Source: JAMQKA01 sp031569985 (GTDB taxonomy: Bacteria > Bacteroidota > Rhodothermia > Balneolales > Balneolaceae). From it: a stretch of 64,000 nt of DNA. Of this stretch, positions 9,336 through 19,475 are shown one piece after another. The DNA is taken from contig NZ_JAMQKA010000016.1 in the NCBI RefSeq assembly GCF_031569985.1, positions 1 to 64,000 of the forward strand. The letters run 5' to 3'. The position numbers were made by a program, and so were the translations under genes. Under the pieces are notes generated by a model, which saw only the letters and a program-made list of their open reading frames with translations, ran no database searches and was not told the origin of the DNA. Positions within the stretch are counted from its first letter, which is position 1. Every line of letters begins with the position of its first letter.

Positions 9336-12300
9336 ATGAGTTTTGGCAGATATCAATTTTTGTCATGGGCGCGCAGAGGAATTGCCAGCCAGATTAGCGA
9401 AAAAGATACACTGGGGCAATCCGACGGTTCCGCAGTGGAACGAGCCCAAATCCCTATAAAAGTATCCTTGAATGCCGGCGCGCCCACTGTAAAGAATTTT
9501 ACCCTGTTTGGACCGGGCGATGTTACCGGTATCCAGCAGGATATGATCATCCGGACAGAGCCGATCAACGGGGTGGGGGATTTTGAGCCGAACCTGCTCC
9601 CGTATGTTGAGTTTTATGACCAAGATTTCCCCTACCGGTATACCCCTGCGTCTCCCGCGGGATCGGGGATTACGCACCTGCGACCCTGGTTGGCGCTGAT
9701 TATCCTGAAAGAAAATGAATTCCTTGAGACCAAGAGAAGAGAACCGCTCAGTTCAATCAAAATTTTGAGTGAAGGAGTGTTGCCGCCGCACAATCAGCTT
9801 CACCTGTGGTGCCACATGCATTCCAATCTGCCACACGAGGAGACCGAGTTTGAGACCTTTATCGACAACCTGGAAGAGGATGTCAAAACGGATCCCGATG
9901 GTGTCTATAGCCGGCTTCTCTGCCCTAGGAAGCTCGAGGCCAAGACGCTCTACCATGCGTTTCTTGTGCCTTCGTATGAAACGGGTCGCCTGGCGGGACT
10001 GGGGCAACCAACAAGCGAGGTGAAGGCGCAAAAGCCGGCATGGCCGGGCAGCGACAACGAGTTCCCGGTGTATTACCGCTGGTATTTCCGCACCGGCAAG
10101 AATTTTGATTTTGAGTACCTTGTCAAGCTCCTCAAGCCCCGCGTGATGGACGAGCGCGTGGGTGTCCGTCCCGTGGATTGTTCCCGTCCCGCTTTTGTAA
10201 GGGCCGATGCCGATGAGGAGGTGCGTCCACCGGAGCCGAACGTGTTGCTGCTGGAGGGAGCAATGAAAGCTCCGCATGCCAAATCCTCGGTATTTCCACC
10301 GCCGGGCGTGGTACAGCCATTTTTTGAGGATGTCGAAAAGTTGGTCAACCTGAACCGGTTCCAGCAGGAGAATTCCAATGAGGATCCCTATGTCTCCATT
10401 CCGTATTACGGCATGTTCCACGCCATGCGACTGGATAACAATAATCCCGGTAAAAAGGAGATTCCGCCGTTTGTAGCCTCCGCTTCCCAGTGGTATAACG
10501 ACCTGAATCGAGATCCCCGCAACCGGATACCAGCAGGTTATGGCAAGCGCGTGGTACAGGAAAACCAGGAGAAGTTTATGGACCGCGCCTGGGAGCAGCT
10601 GCAAAACGTTCTGGAAGCCAACCGAAAGATGAAGCTCACCAGGTTTACCCTGGAATTGAACCAGCGCCTGTACCAGAAAACCCTGCTCAATGAAGCTGAC
10701 GAGGCCTATCTGGCAGTCACAAAGCCGATGAGCCGCCGTATCCTGTTCGGCCAGGAAACCGTCAAGACAAGCATGGACAACAGCCTGGTGGCCAACGCTA
10801 CCTTCCAGGCGGCCTTCCGGCGCATAACACGTGATAATACCTCTATTATCAAGGGTTTGACTCAGCAGAGCCAGCAAGCCACCTACTCCTATGCCACGCT
10901 TTTCCAAAAAGTAAACAGGGTCAATGGACTCAGTGGCCAGGTAGAGGTAAATTTTGAGCCTATTCCGCAATTGAAAAAACTGACTACGTTTACGCCACCC
11001 ACATCGATCAAGGATATCAGCGTCTGGAGTACGAAGTCGAACCTGCAGAATGATTACCTGTACAATATGCCCGGTTATACCGGGGGGATGCCCAAAGTGG
11101 ATAAGTGGAAATCCCTGTTTAAAACCACTACTGTATTCCCGATCATCGGCCGGTTAACAACGCCTCTTATACCGCTTAGTCGTACCCGCATTGACTCTCC
11201 GTTGTCGCTTTCAACAGCCAGTGTCACCAGGATCCCGTCGGTTACTACAACTATCGCCGATACGATACTGACAACCGACAAGCACACCCTTGCCGCCAAA
11301 CAAGCCTACAACGATGTCTCCCGGCGATTCAGTTATGAAGAAAAGATCGAGCAAGCCCCGACACTGGCGGTCTCTGGCGTAAAACAGCAGATAGATACGG
11401 CAATTACTCCCAAGAACTCCTACCGGCGACTTATTGGAGCTAAGATTGCATGGCCCGTTGGAATGTTGAAAAATCCGGTTGAACAGCTACTCCCGGCGAT
11501 GGCCTACCCGGATATTCCCGATTCTATGTACAAATACTTGCTGGAGATTGATAAAGAGTTCCTGCTCCCCAATCTAAACCTGATCGAAAACAACACACTG
11601 TCGCTGCTCAAGACCAATCAAAAATTTATTGAGTCCTATCTCGTGGGACTAAACGATGAGATGGGACGAGAGCTGCTGTGGCGTGAGTATGCCACCGATA
11701 TGCGGGGCAGCTATTTCCGGCAGTTTTGGGATGTCAGCGGGTTTGTTACGCCTGACACAACGCCCAAAGATGCAGATGCGCTTAAAGATATCAGGCCGAT
11801 TCACACATGGTTTAGCAGCAGCGAGCTGGGGGATCACAACGCGAGGGATCCCGAAGGAGATCCAGACCAGCTGGTATTCGTCGTTCGTGGAGATCTGTTA
11901 AAAAAATTCCCCAACACGGTGATTTATGCCCAAAAGGCGTTGAAAGAGGATGATAAAAAGGTAATTCGGCGGGATATGAATGAGCAGCAGTATGAGAAGG
12001 AAGTGCGCTTCCCGCTGTACCAGGCAGAGATCGCCCCCGATATCAAGCTGCTGGGTTTTAACCTGACCATCGAGGAGGCCTCTGGAGAAGAGGCGACACC
12101 GGGCTTTAACGACAACGACAACCTGGGTTGGTTCTTTATCCTTGCTGAAGTGCCCGGCGAACCACGATTCGGTATGGATATCACTTTTAATCCCAATGAA
12201 CCTGACATACATACGTGGAACGACCTGTCATGGGAAAATTTGCCGGAGAATGTGGACTTTGTCCGATCCGAAATCAACCCGAATCTCAATCTCGCTTCGG

Positions 12301-12476
12301 GGATTGATGAGCAGTGGGGCCGAAGTGCCTCCGATATGGCCTCGATCCTGATGCAGCGGCCCGTGATGGTGGCTATTCACGCTACCGAAATGTTGCAGCG
12401 GGAGATCCCGGTGAATGTGGCCCTCACCGAGTTCACCACCCTGTTCCAATATGTCGCCCAATTGAAAAACCCATAA
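9336..12476 (+). CDS. Uncharacterised 1046-aa protein of the giant-protein operon
   Basis: No enzymatic motif recognised. The N-terminal 130 residues carry conserved-looking blocks: FGPGDVTGI, then DFEPNLLPYVEFYDQDFPYRY, then HLRPWLALIILKENE; I recall similar blocks in unnamed proteins of actinobacteria and myxobacteria (unverified). The middle (residues about 330-800) is helical and rich in Lys, Asn and Thr. The C terminus holds GWFFILAEVPGEPRFGMD (near 930-947), another block I associate with the same unnamed family. There are no transmembrane segments and no signal peptide. An AGGAAA ribosome site precedes the ATG. Its place between the DUF6603 gene and the 1619-aa gene argues for a common complex. 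Confidence 0.7.
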   Translation: MSFGRYQFLSWARRGIASQISEKDTLGQSDGSAVERAQIPIKVSLNAGAPTVKNFTLFGPGDVTGIQQDMIIRTEPINGVGDFEPNLLPYVEFYDQDFPYRYTPASPAGSGITHLRPWLALIILKENEFLETKRREPLSSIKILSEGVLPPHNQLHLWCHMHSNLPHEETEFETFIDNLEEDVKTDPDGVYSRLLCPRKLEAKTLYHAFLVPSYETGRLAGLGQPTSEVKAQKPAWPGSDNEFPVYYRWYFRTGKNFDFEYLVKLLKPRVMDERVGVRPVDCSRPAFVRADADEEVRPPEPNVLLLEGAMKAPHAKSSVFPPPGVVQPFFEDVEKLVNLNRFQQENSNEDPYVSIPYYGMFHAMRLDNNNPGKKEIPPFVASASQWYNDLNRDPRNRIPAGYGKRVVQENQEKFMDRAWEQLQNVLEANRKMKLTRFTLELNQRLYQKTLLNEADEAYLAVTKPMSRRILFGQETVKTSMDNSLVANATFQAAFRRITRDNTSIIKGLTQQSQQATYSYATLFQKVNRVNGLSGQVEVNFEPIPQLKKLTTFTPPTSIKDISVWSTKSNLQNDYLYNMPGYTGGMPKVDKWKSLFKTTTVFPIIGRLTTPLIPLSRTRIDSPLSLSTASVTRIPSVTTTIADTILTTDKHTLAAKQAYNDVSRRFSYEEKIEQAPTLAVSGVKQQIDTAITPKNSYRRLIGAKIAWPVGMLKNPVEQLLPAMAYPDIPDSMYKYLLEIDKEFLLPNLNLIENNTLSLLKTNQKFIESYLVGLNDEMGRELLWREYATDMRGSYFRQFWDVSGFVTPDTTPKDADALKDIRPIHTWFSSSELGDHNARDPEGDPDQLVFVVRGDLLKKFPNTVIYAQKALKEDDKKVIRRDMNEQQYEKEVRFPLYQAEIAPDIKLLGFNLTIEEASGEEATPGFNDNDNLGWFFILAEVPGEPRFGMDITFNPNEPDIHTWNDLSWENLPENVDFVRSEINPNLNLASGIDEQWGRSASDMASILMQRPVMVAIHATEMLQREIPVNVALTEFTTLFQYVAQLKNP

Positions 12477-12486
12477 TTTTTTAGCT

Positions 12487-15400
12487 ATGCCTTCTTTCCA
12501 GGAAAACCAAAAGAATATTGCCAAGGCCCGCGCGAGACTCGAAAAGGCGGAACAACAATTGTACGAAGCGAGATTGAAGGTGCAGCGGGCCAAGAGTCCA
12601 GAAACAGTAGCCTCTATAAGTCGGGAGCTGACGGCTGTGAATCAAACTTTTGCAAATGCCCAGGCAAGCCTTTCGAAGGCTATTCTCAAGCTTTATCGGC
12701 AGCACGATTTTAAGAGTGCAGTCAGTGAGCTCGATGCCCAGATCCCGGTACTGCTGCTGCCGGTGCGCCTGGAAACCCGTTTTGTGGATACCGACGTCGG
12801 ATCGGAACTATGGATCCGAATTTATCCCGATGATATCCATATTCATTCATTTGAACCGATGCTGACCGATGCGGAGTGGGAAGCGGGCACGGCTTACTGG
12901 CGGCTTTTGTTGAAAGCAAACCGGGAAGAGGGGGAAGCCAAAGAGGAGATCAAAAAAGAGGAGTGGACTAAGCTGAACGAAAAACTGGGCGTGCAGCGGT
13001 CGCTTTGGGTGACGAAGCAGACCACGCCCCAGAACTGGGAACCGGATCTGGCCGTTGAGGATGATGCGCTGGAGTTCCCTGAGCACCCGGAAACCAAAAC
13101 GCACGACTGGACCCGCGCTCCCCGCACGCAGATTTTGCCTGATATGTTTGTCGTAAACATTCACCGGGATGGAAAGATTGTGCACTCCGAGATCAGTAAC
13201 AACATACCCGACACCGTTTTCCTGGGCCCCGATCCGTTCCAAGCGGAAGAAGCATTTAAGGAGGAAAATAAGGAGATCAAATTTCACGAGGATTTTTCCT
13301 GGACCAGCGACTTTGAAAAGGCGGTGGAACAGGGACTTGGCGTGAAAATAACCGTTTCCGACTCATTTTTTAATGGCGGAAGGATAGAACGAATTTCGGT
13401 GATGGGGCTGATGGCGAGCACCGGTCCGGATGAGAGCAAACAAATGTTGGAAGAGCACCTGCACGCCCATCACTACTCTAGCCGGGGATTCAGCTTTTTG
13501 CCGCAGGGGAGTCCCACCAACAACACCGACCAGTCGGGCTCCGCTTACACGCAAAACCACGATTACCTGCCCAAAGGATATTATGACGGCACCCCGTTTG
13601 AAGATCTCGATTCCAAGCCTCGTGCCGATGTCCACGAGTTTGCACGCGCGCTCGGCATTGGAACAGATCTAATGGATGAAGTCAACCATGCCGGGAAAGA
13701 GGAGGTTGCAGAAGCCCAGGCGATGAACAAGGCCCTTTATCCCGCTACCATCGGGTATTACCTGGAAGTGCTGACGAATCCGGCAGTTTCCAAAAGTGCC
13801 CAGCCAAAAGTCAGGGACTTTTTTACTGAACATGTTTCGGCGACCGGTCCGCTGCCTACTATTCGCGTTGGGGATCAGCCTTACGGGATCCTGCTTGCCA
13901 GCGATATCTCCAAATGGGAGGAGCCGGCCGGCGATTCTTTTGACAAAGGGTTGACCTTGGTTTTGAAGATTCTGCAATCCAGGTGGAATACGATGATGAG
14001 GAACAAAGTAGCCCACGTCGGGAAAGCGGGAGATCCCTCCAAAATACTGCTGGAAATACTGGGTTTGAGCGCGGGCTCTGTTTCCTTCAAACAGCGGCTG
14101 GGGCACCTCCCTGATTTTCATTTTAGCCTGGCGCAGTTTGCCAATATTGAAAGCAGTGTGGTGAATAAACAGGCAACTATAGTAAATCTGCTGAAGGAGA
14201 CCGGCTTTGAGGGAAGTGAAAACAGTTTCCCATTGATTAGCAATCTTCTTTTTTATGATAAAGATTCAAGCATCCCTTATAACTATATGGTCGATCGCAA
14301 ACCACCGTCGCCCACGCGTTTCCTGGATAAGCTTGGAGATACGAAGAAGAATTTTATTGAGTGGCTTGCCGGTGTTACAAAAGTGAAAGACATCGATGAC
14401 CACGCGGCGGGTGCCCAGCCTCCCCGGTCAGTACTCTATCTGCTATTGCGACATGCACTGCTGCTTGAACTTCAGCGGGCCGCTTCGGATTTCTATACCA
14501 AAAACGGGTATACTTTTGACAGGGGAGCCAATGAGAAAAGCTTGTACAACTTTAATACGGAAGTAAAAGATCTCACAACCTGGGAGGTTCTCTATGGCAT
14601 CCCACAGAAAGTAGATCTGCAAAAGCTGAAAGTCTCATCCCCGATCGGCGATCACCTGCTCGATCCCACGCTAGCTGACACGGCAGCCGAATATATCAAG
14701 GAGATGCGGAGTGCCCTGAACCTCCTGGCCGATCTGCCCACCGCACGACTGCACCAGTTGCTTTCCGATCACATCGACCTGTGTTCCTACCGGCTGGATG
14801 CCTGGCAGACCGGGCTGTTCTACCGCCGGCTGAAACAGTCTCGTTCAGAAAAGCCGAGCGGTGTGTACCTTGGAGCGTATGGCTGGGTGGAGAATCTTAG
14901 CAAACAGCCCAAACTGAAGGCTACGGTGCCAAAATCTCTGTCACCAGAAGATGGAAAGCCGGTGTTTGAATCGGCTGCCAATGCGGGCTTTGTTCATACG
15001 CCTTCGCTTAATCACGCCACAGCTGCCGGAGTTCTTCATGCCGGGTATGTTCATCATGCTTCCCGTACCTCACCAAACTCGTTTGCCGTGAATCTTTCTT
15101 CGGAACGCGTCCGGCGCGCCCTGTTTGTTTATGAAGGGATCCAGAACAACCAGCTGATTGAAGCCTTGCTCGGGTACCAGTTTGAGCGGGCGCTGCATGA
15201 TATTACCTCAAAAAAACCTGACCAAAATCTTAACCGGTATATCCTGGATTTTCGTGAAAAATACCCGATCGAGAATAATGCCATTCCTCAGCAGGGCCTT
15301 TCTGCCCAGGAGACTGTGCCGGCGCATTCGGTGGTGAACGGCCTCAAACTTGTTGATGCCAAGCCTTCTGATTTCAACTCGGTAGTGACAAACAGTGCGG

Positions 15401-17346
15401 ATCGCGACCTAATCCTCAAGGAAAGAGATCGACTGGCGGATACCCTCGATGCGCTGGCGGACTTGCTCACCTCGGAGACCGCCTTCCAGATGGTGCAGGG
15501 AAAAACAGAGCGGACTGCAGCAGTGCTCAACAGCATGAAGGATGCCGACCTGCCACCTGAGCTCGAGGTCAATAAAACACCGCGATCCACGCATCTAACA
15601 TATACCAACCGGGTCAGTATTCATTTCGATTCGGACGCCAATATAGCGGAGAATTCCGGTTGGGCACAGGATCCAACACCGCGGTCGGGGATGGAACCGG
15701 GACTGAACCACTGGCTGGCGCAACTGATCGGGGATCCTAAAAAAATTATGTGCAATGCATCCCTGGTGGATGAGGAGGGCAATGAAACCGACAAGCGGGA
15801 GATTGCGCTAGCGGCCATTGATCTTCAGCCAATAGACCTGGTGTATTCGGTGGGCATTGACGTCCAGACCGGTGCGAAGGAGCTGGAACAGCTGGTGCAC
15901 AGGAATTACAAAGCGCAGGTGGATATCCCGGAAGGTGCCCGGGTCAGGATCGCCTTTGATCCCGAAGGGCTGGATTCCGATCAGATGTCTTTCGCCCAGT
16001 TGCTGCCACTATTGCAATCGCTTCGCCTGTTGATTACGACTGCCCGTCCGGCCAGTGCCAAAGACTACCTGCCCAAATCGAAAAGCATCATTGAAGATGC
16101 CGACGCCCAGTTTGGCTGGGACCATGAAGAGCTGAGGGGAAGAGTTGATTCACGCATCGTGGATTTAAAAAATGAGCTTAGCACCGTGAATGCCCAGGCG
16201 CCAAACGGCATTCAGCCCAAAACGGATACGAATCCGGCGACGCTGAAGCTGCTGTTTGAGCACTATTTTGCCGAGGGTCGACCGGTTGAGCGGCTTGAGC
16301 AGACCCGGATTATGCCTTCCGCTATAGATACTCTGTTGGCATTGGTTGCGTCGGCGCCGCGCTATGGCATCAAGTGCCTGTACCCCGAACGGGTTGATGC
16401 AGATAACCAGGCTACGGTGACCGAACTGCTGGCTACGGCAGCCGAAGTATGGCGGCAGGTCAATAAAAAGCTAGCCCAGGCAGAGCAAAAGATGGCAGCA
16501 GCAGATACGGAAAACAAAATCGATACCAAGGTGACGCGGCTGACTGATACAGCCAAGGCGATCCTGGGTGACGACTTTGTGGTGCTGCCACGCTTCCGGT
16601 TTAAAAATTCCGAAGATCTCTCCTCTTCCATCAGCGAAGCAGGAGCACAGCTGCTGAAATATTTTAATGGGAAGTACAATACGAGCAGCGAGCTTGCAGT
16701 CGAAACGTGGATGGAGTCGGTGGCGGCGGTCCGACCCAATATGGACCGGCTGGAGCGGCTCAGGATCATATCGGAGTTTCAAAGCGGCAATGAGCTGAAC
16801 TTCACTGCTGCACAGGTGCCTTTCCAGGAAAACGACAGCTGGCTGGCGGTTGAGTTCCCTGCCGAGGATGAGGAGACCGGTGAACCGTTTGACATCAAGC
16901 ATGATACGATTGCCCTGTGCGTGCAGGGATTGGATGCGAATTCGATCGAGGAGTCCCAGTCCGCCCTGATCATTGACGATTGGACGGAGTCTGTACCAAT
17001 GGACCGTGAGATTACCGGCATTTCCTACAACTATAATCAGCCGAATGCCACTGCTCCTAATGCACTGTTGCTGGCCGTCGAGCCCACGGGTGCTGACAAT
17101 TGGAATTGGGATCGCCTGGTCGACATTCTTAACGATACGTTGCAGCGGGCCAAAACGCGGGCCGTAGAGCCAGCACATCTGCTGGAGGATTCCGCGCTCG
17201 ACATCCTGAGTCCCATGACCATCGCCAGCTTCGACCTGGATAACTCCAACATCTCGCTGGATTACCTGATCACCAATGATGAGCTGGTGCAGCAGATGAA
17301 AGCCCATAAATACGAGCTGTACACAAAGTTTGATCTAAAATCATGA
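12487..17346 (+). CDS. Uncharacterised 1619-aa protein with N-terminal coiled coil
   Basis: The largest product in the window. Residues 1-75 are a predicted coiled coil (heptad-like Ala/Leu/Lys/Glu pattern). Then come the blocks PVLLLPVRLETRF at 87-99 and RIYPDDIHIHSFEP at 111-124, and later RVGDQPYGILLASD near 460-473. I recall these blocks from large unnamed proteins in several phyla (memory, not searched). The remainder is mixed alpha/beta with no catalytic signature, no cysteine-rich cluster, no membrane segments and no export signal. It starts 10 bases after the preceding stop, and its own stop is four bases before the next ATG, so translational coupling is likely. A structural backbone role is inferred only from length and coiled coil. 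Confidence 0.7.
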   Translation: MPSFQENQKNIAKARARLEKAEQQLYEARLKVQRAKSPETVASISRELTAVNQTFANAQASLSKAILKLYRQHDFKSAVSELDAQIPVLLLPVRLETRFVDTDVGSELWIRIYPDDIHIHSFEPMLTDAEWEAGTAYWRLLLKANREEGEAKEEIKKEEWTKLNEKLGVQRSLWVTKQTTPQNWEPDLAVEDDALEFPEHPETKTHDWTRAPRTQILPDMFVVNIHRDGKIVHSEISNNIPDTVFLGPDPFQAEEAFKEENKEIKFHEDFSWTSDFEKAVEQGLGVKITVSDSFFNGGRIERISVMGLMASTGPDESKQMLEEHLHAHHYSSRGFSFLPQGSPTNNTDQSGSAYTQNHDYLPKGYYDGTPFEDLDSKPRADVHEFARALGIGTDLMDEVNHAGKEEVAEAQAMNKALYPATIGYYLEVLTNPAVSKSAQPKVRDFFTEHVSATGPLPTIRVGDQPYGILLASDISKWEEPAGDSFDKGLTLVLKILQSRWNTMMRNKVAHVGKAGDPSKILLEILGLSAGSVSFKQRLGHLPDFHFSLAQFANIESSVVNKQATIVNLLKETGFEGSENSFPLISNLLFYDKDSSIPYNYMVDRKPPSPTRFLDKLGDTKKNFIEWLAGVTKVKDIDDHAAGAQPPRSVLYLLLRHALLLELQRAASDFYTKNGYTFDRGANEKSLYNFNTEVKDLTTWEVLYGIPQKVDLQKLKVSSPIGDHLLDPTLADTAAEYIKEMRSALNLLADLPTARLHQLLSDHIDLCSYRLDAWQTGLFYRRLKQSRSEKPSGVYLGAYGWVENLSKQPKLKATVPKSLSPEDGKPVFESAANAGFVHTPSLNHATAAGVLHAGYVHHASRTSPNSFAVNLSSERVRRALFVYEGIQNNQLIEALLGYQFERALHDITSKKPDQNLNRYILDFREKYPIENNAIPQQGLSAQETVPAHSVVNGLKLVDAKPSDFNSVVTNSADRDLILKERDRLADTLDALADLLTSETAFQMVQGKTERTAAVLNSMKDADLPPELEVNKTPRSTHLTYTNRVSIHFDSDANIAENSGWAQDPTPRSGMEPGLNHWLAQLIGDPKKIMCNASLVDEEGNETDKREIALAAIDLQPIDLVYSVGIDVQTGAKELEQLVHRNYKAQVDIPEGARVRIAFDPEGLDSDQMSFAQLLPLLQSLRLLITTARPASAKDYLPKSKSIIEDADAQFGWDHEELRGRVDSRIVDLKNELSTVNAQAPNGIQPKTDTNPATLKLLFEHYFAEGRPVERLEQTRIMPSAIDTLLALVASAPRYGIKCLYPERVDADNQATVTELLATAAEVWRQVNKKLAQAEQKMAAADTENKIDTKVTRLTDTAKAILGDDFVVLPRFRFKNSEDLSSSISEAGAQLLKYFNGKYNTSSELAVETWMESVAAVRPNMDRLERLRIISEFQSGNELNFTAAQVPFQENDSWLAVEFPAEDEETGEPFDIKHDTIALCVQGLDANSIEESQSALIIDDWTESVPMDREITGISYNYNQPNATAPNALLLAVEPTGADNWNWDRLVDILNDTLQRAKTRAVEPAHLLEDSALDILSPMTIASFDLDNSNISLDYLITNDELVQQMKAHKYELYTKFDLKS

Positions 17347-17350
17347 CACC

Positions 17351-19093
17351 ATGACAAAGCTGATCGCATTATCGAATCTTAAAATGACGGCCACCCGATA
17401 TACCAAGCCGAGTATCCGAAATTATAACCGGCTGGAGGGGAGTCCCCGCTCGGCCGACTTTGAACAGAATTTGAGTATGGCGTGCCACGACCCGCTCTGG
17501 TTTTTGTGCCGCCAGTGGCAGTTCGGTGAGTTCCAGGCAGAAGATGCGGCTTCTGCCTACCAGGCCAAGGTGCTGGGCACCCATTCCACGCCCGGGGAGA
17601 TCCGCTTGCCCGATGGTAAGAAGATACCCTATGATATCGATCAGCCATTGGAGACGGTCGTTGAGAAAAGAGAGATTGCCCCAGCACTTCGACTGCGAGC
17701 ACAGATGGGTCGCCACCTGGTCCGTATTTTCAGACAGCATGGACTGAATAAGTATGTCTCGCTGTTGTCAGTTGATTTTCCACTTGATCGCAGCAGCGTG
17801 AAGAGTGATGACGAGGAGGGCATCTATTTCGCCAAGGCACTTTCGGCAACGCTGCCGGATGGTTTTGCGGTGTACGAACGGGTTGTGAACGAGACCTTTA
17901 CCGAGTGGTATGAGAATCACGATGAGATCGATGCCGTCGACCACGACGCACTGTCAGTAGTAGAGCACGATTTCAGAAGCTGGTTTGAATACCTGTACCA
18001 GCAGCCCGGCGAAGGGGAGTCGGCGTGGGTGCCCAACCATCTTGAGTACAGCTTTAGCATGGTTACGAAAGACGAGCAGGAGCAAGCGCGACACCTGGTA
18101 GCGGATCAGTTTGCGAGCGGGCACCTGGACTGGAAAGATTTTGACCAGGATTTGGAACCGGCCGGGGAGGAGGCCGCGAACTTGCAGGAGCCGGAAGAGG
18201 TGGTGCAGACTTTTATCCCCAGCGAACTAAAGTTCAGCGGGATGCCGCATCCGCGTCTCTGGCAGATGGAAGACCGGGAAGTCGATTTTGGGAAATTAAA
18301 CGCATCACCGACTTCACTCATGAACGTGTTGCTTGCGGAGTATGGTCTCAATTATTCCAACGACTGGTTTGTATTGCCGTATGAGCTGCCGCTAAATACC
18401 CTGTGCCAGGTCCAGGGTATCCTGCTTACCGATGTCTTTGGGCAGCATATCCATATCAAGCCGGCTATTGACGACCCCGAGACCAACTGGCATCAATTTA
18501 CGATGTTCCACCAGACCGAGCGTGAGAATGAAAGCCGGGGCAAGAGTATCTTTTACCTGGTGCCGGCTATTGGACAAAAGCAGGAGAGTGAAGACCTTGA
18601 GAAGATTAATTTTATCCGGGATGAGATGTCAAATATGGTGTGGGCTATTGAGCAGGTGGTACCCTCCGATGCGGGCCCGGGACGGATATTGAAGCGCGAT
18701 ATTCCCTCGACAGTGGAATTTGAGCCCGTGGGGGATGAAGCGGAGATCCGTTACGTGCTCGGCAATACGGTGCCCAACAACTGGATCCCGTTCGTGCCTG
18801 TACACAAGCCGGTGTCCCCCGGAGAAGTGCCACGAGAGATACGCCTTCAGCGTGCCCGGATGCCGCGATCGCCCGGTGCCCAGGGTCATTTGCTGACTGA
18901 AGAGCAGCCGGTGTATTTTGTGGAGGAACAGGAGATTTTGCGGGCGGGCATAATTATCACGGATCGATACCAGCGAACCCGTTGGCTGAATGGGAAGACC
19001 TTCCTTTGGCGGGGACGCCAAAAGAACGCTGGACGGGGAGAAGGCATGGCCAACCTAATGTTTGACCGCATAGTTAATATTGGTGGTGAGTAG
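17351..19093 (+). CDS. Uncharacterised 580-aa protein, last gene of giant-protein operon
   Basis: Soluble protein without signal peptide. The N terminus has a strongly patterned block: RLEGSPRSADFEQ at 27-39, then DPLW at 47-50 and RQWQFGEFQAEDA at 54-66. The C-terminal 60 residues hold ITDRYQRTRWLNGKTFLWRG. Both regions look like hallmarks of one unnamed family that I associate with the same gene neighbourhood in other phyla (recollection). Invariant-looking Trp and Arg residues suggest a structural or ligand-binding surface rather than an enzyme. Only four bases separate it from the 1619-aa gene. A weak 6-bp hairpin (19095-19114) after the stop may mark the operon end, but no T-run follows. 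Confidence 0.7.
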   Translation: MTKLIALSNLKMTATRYTKPSIRNYNRLEGSPRSADFEQNLSMACHDPLWFLCRQWQFGEFQAEDAASAYQAKVLGTHSTPGEIRLPDGKKIPYDIDQPLETVVEKREIAPALRLRAQMGRHLVRIFRQHGLNKYVSLLSVDFPLDRSSVKSDDEEGIYFAKALSATLPDGFAVYERVVNETFTEWYENHDEIDAVDHDALSVVEHDFRSWFEYLYQQPGEGESAWVPNHLEYSFSMVTKDEQEQARHLVADQFASGHLDWKDFDQDLEPAGEEAANLQEPEEVVQTFIPSELKFSGMPHPRLWQMEDREVDFGKLNASPTSLMNVLLAEYGLNYSNDWFVLPYELPLNTLCQVQGILLTDVFGQHIHIKPAIDDPETNWHQFTMFHQTERENESRGKSIFYLVPAIGQKQESEDLEKINFIRDEMSNMVWAIEQVVPSDAGPGRILKRDIPSTVEFEPVGDEAEIRYVLGNTVPNNWIPFVPVHKPVSPGEVPREIRLQRARMPRSPGAQGHLLTEEQPVYFVEEQEILRAGIIITDRYQRTRWLNGKTFLWRGRQKNAGRGEGMANLMFDRIVNIGGE

Positions 19094-19475
19094 GGACAAT
19101 ATTGTATCATTGTCTTCAACCCGACGACTCGTAACTTAAGATCGTTAAGCACTGGTAGTTTTGGGGAACGTTTCTTGGAAATAGGTTTCTTTCCAGAAGA
19201 GCTATGGGTACGATTGAACGCTGAGGGATTCGCTAAAAAATGTCAAAAGAAGAAAAGAGAATAGCTTTTCAGCTATATTTTTTTAAATATTAAGCGTTGA
19301 TGAGCATTTTCCCTAAATATTTAGTGTGAAAATCGAGAAAGTCAGTATATCTAAATATTGTTGAGGGAAAAGTAATAGGTTGAAATCTATTCTATTGCTT
19401 AGTTAGGGATTGTTAGTGCTCTTCTTTATAACTGCCAGATAAAAGTCTACTCCACTCCAATTAATAAATGTATCC
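19094..19475. other. Intergenic, 382 bases, no gene seen
   Basis: AT-rich. It contains the weak inverted pair GACAAT/ATTGTC at 19095-19114 and several TAAATATT words near 19280-19360. It should carry the promoter of the molybdenum oxidoreductase operon; no clear element was identified. Confidence 0.4.

Noticed and set aside
9753..10970. 405-codon minus-strand open frame inside the giant-protein operon
   Set aside because: It is the antisense shadow of the 1046-aa gene; no ribosome site or family resemblance. The same applies to 16471-17307, 45038-45979, 43019-44071 and 56533-57306.
3199..19093. Giant-protein operon as a contractile injection or secretion system
   Set aside because: No sheath, tube, baseplate, spike or AAA+ gene is recognisable in the five products.
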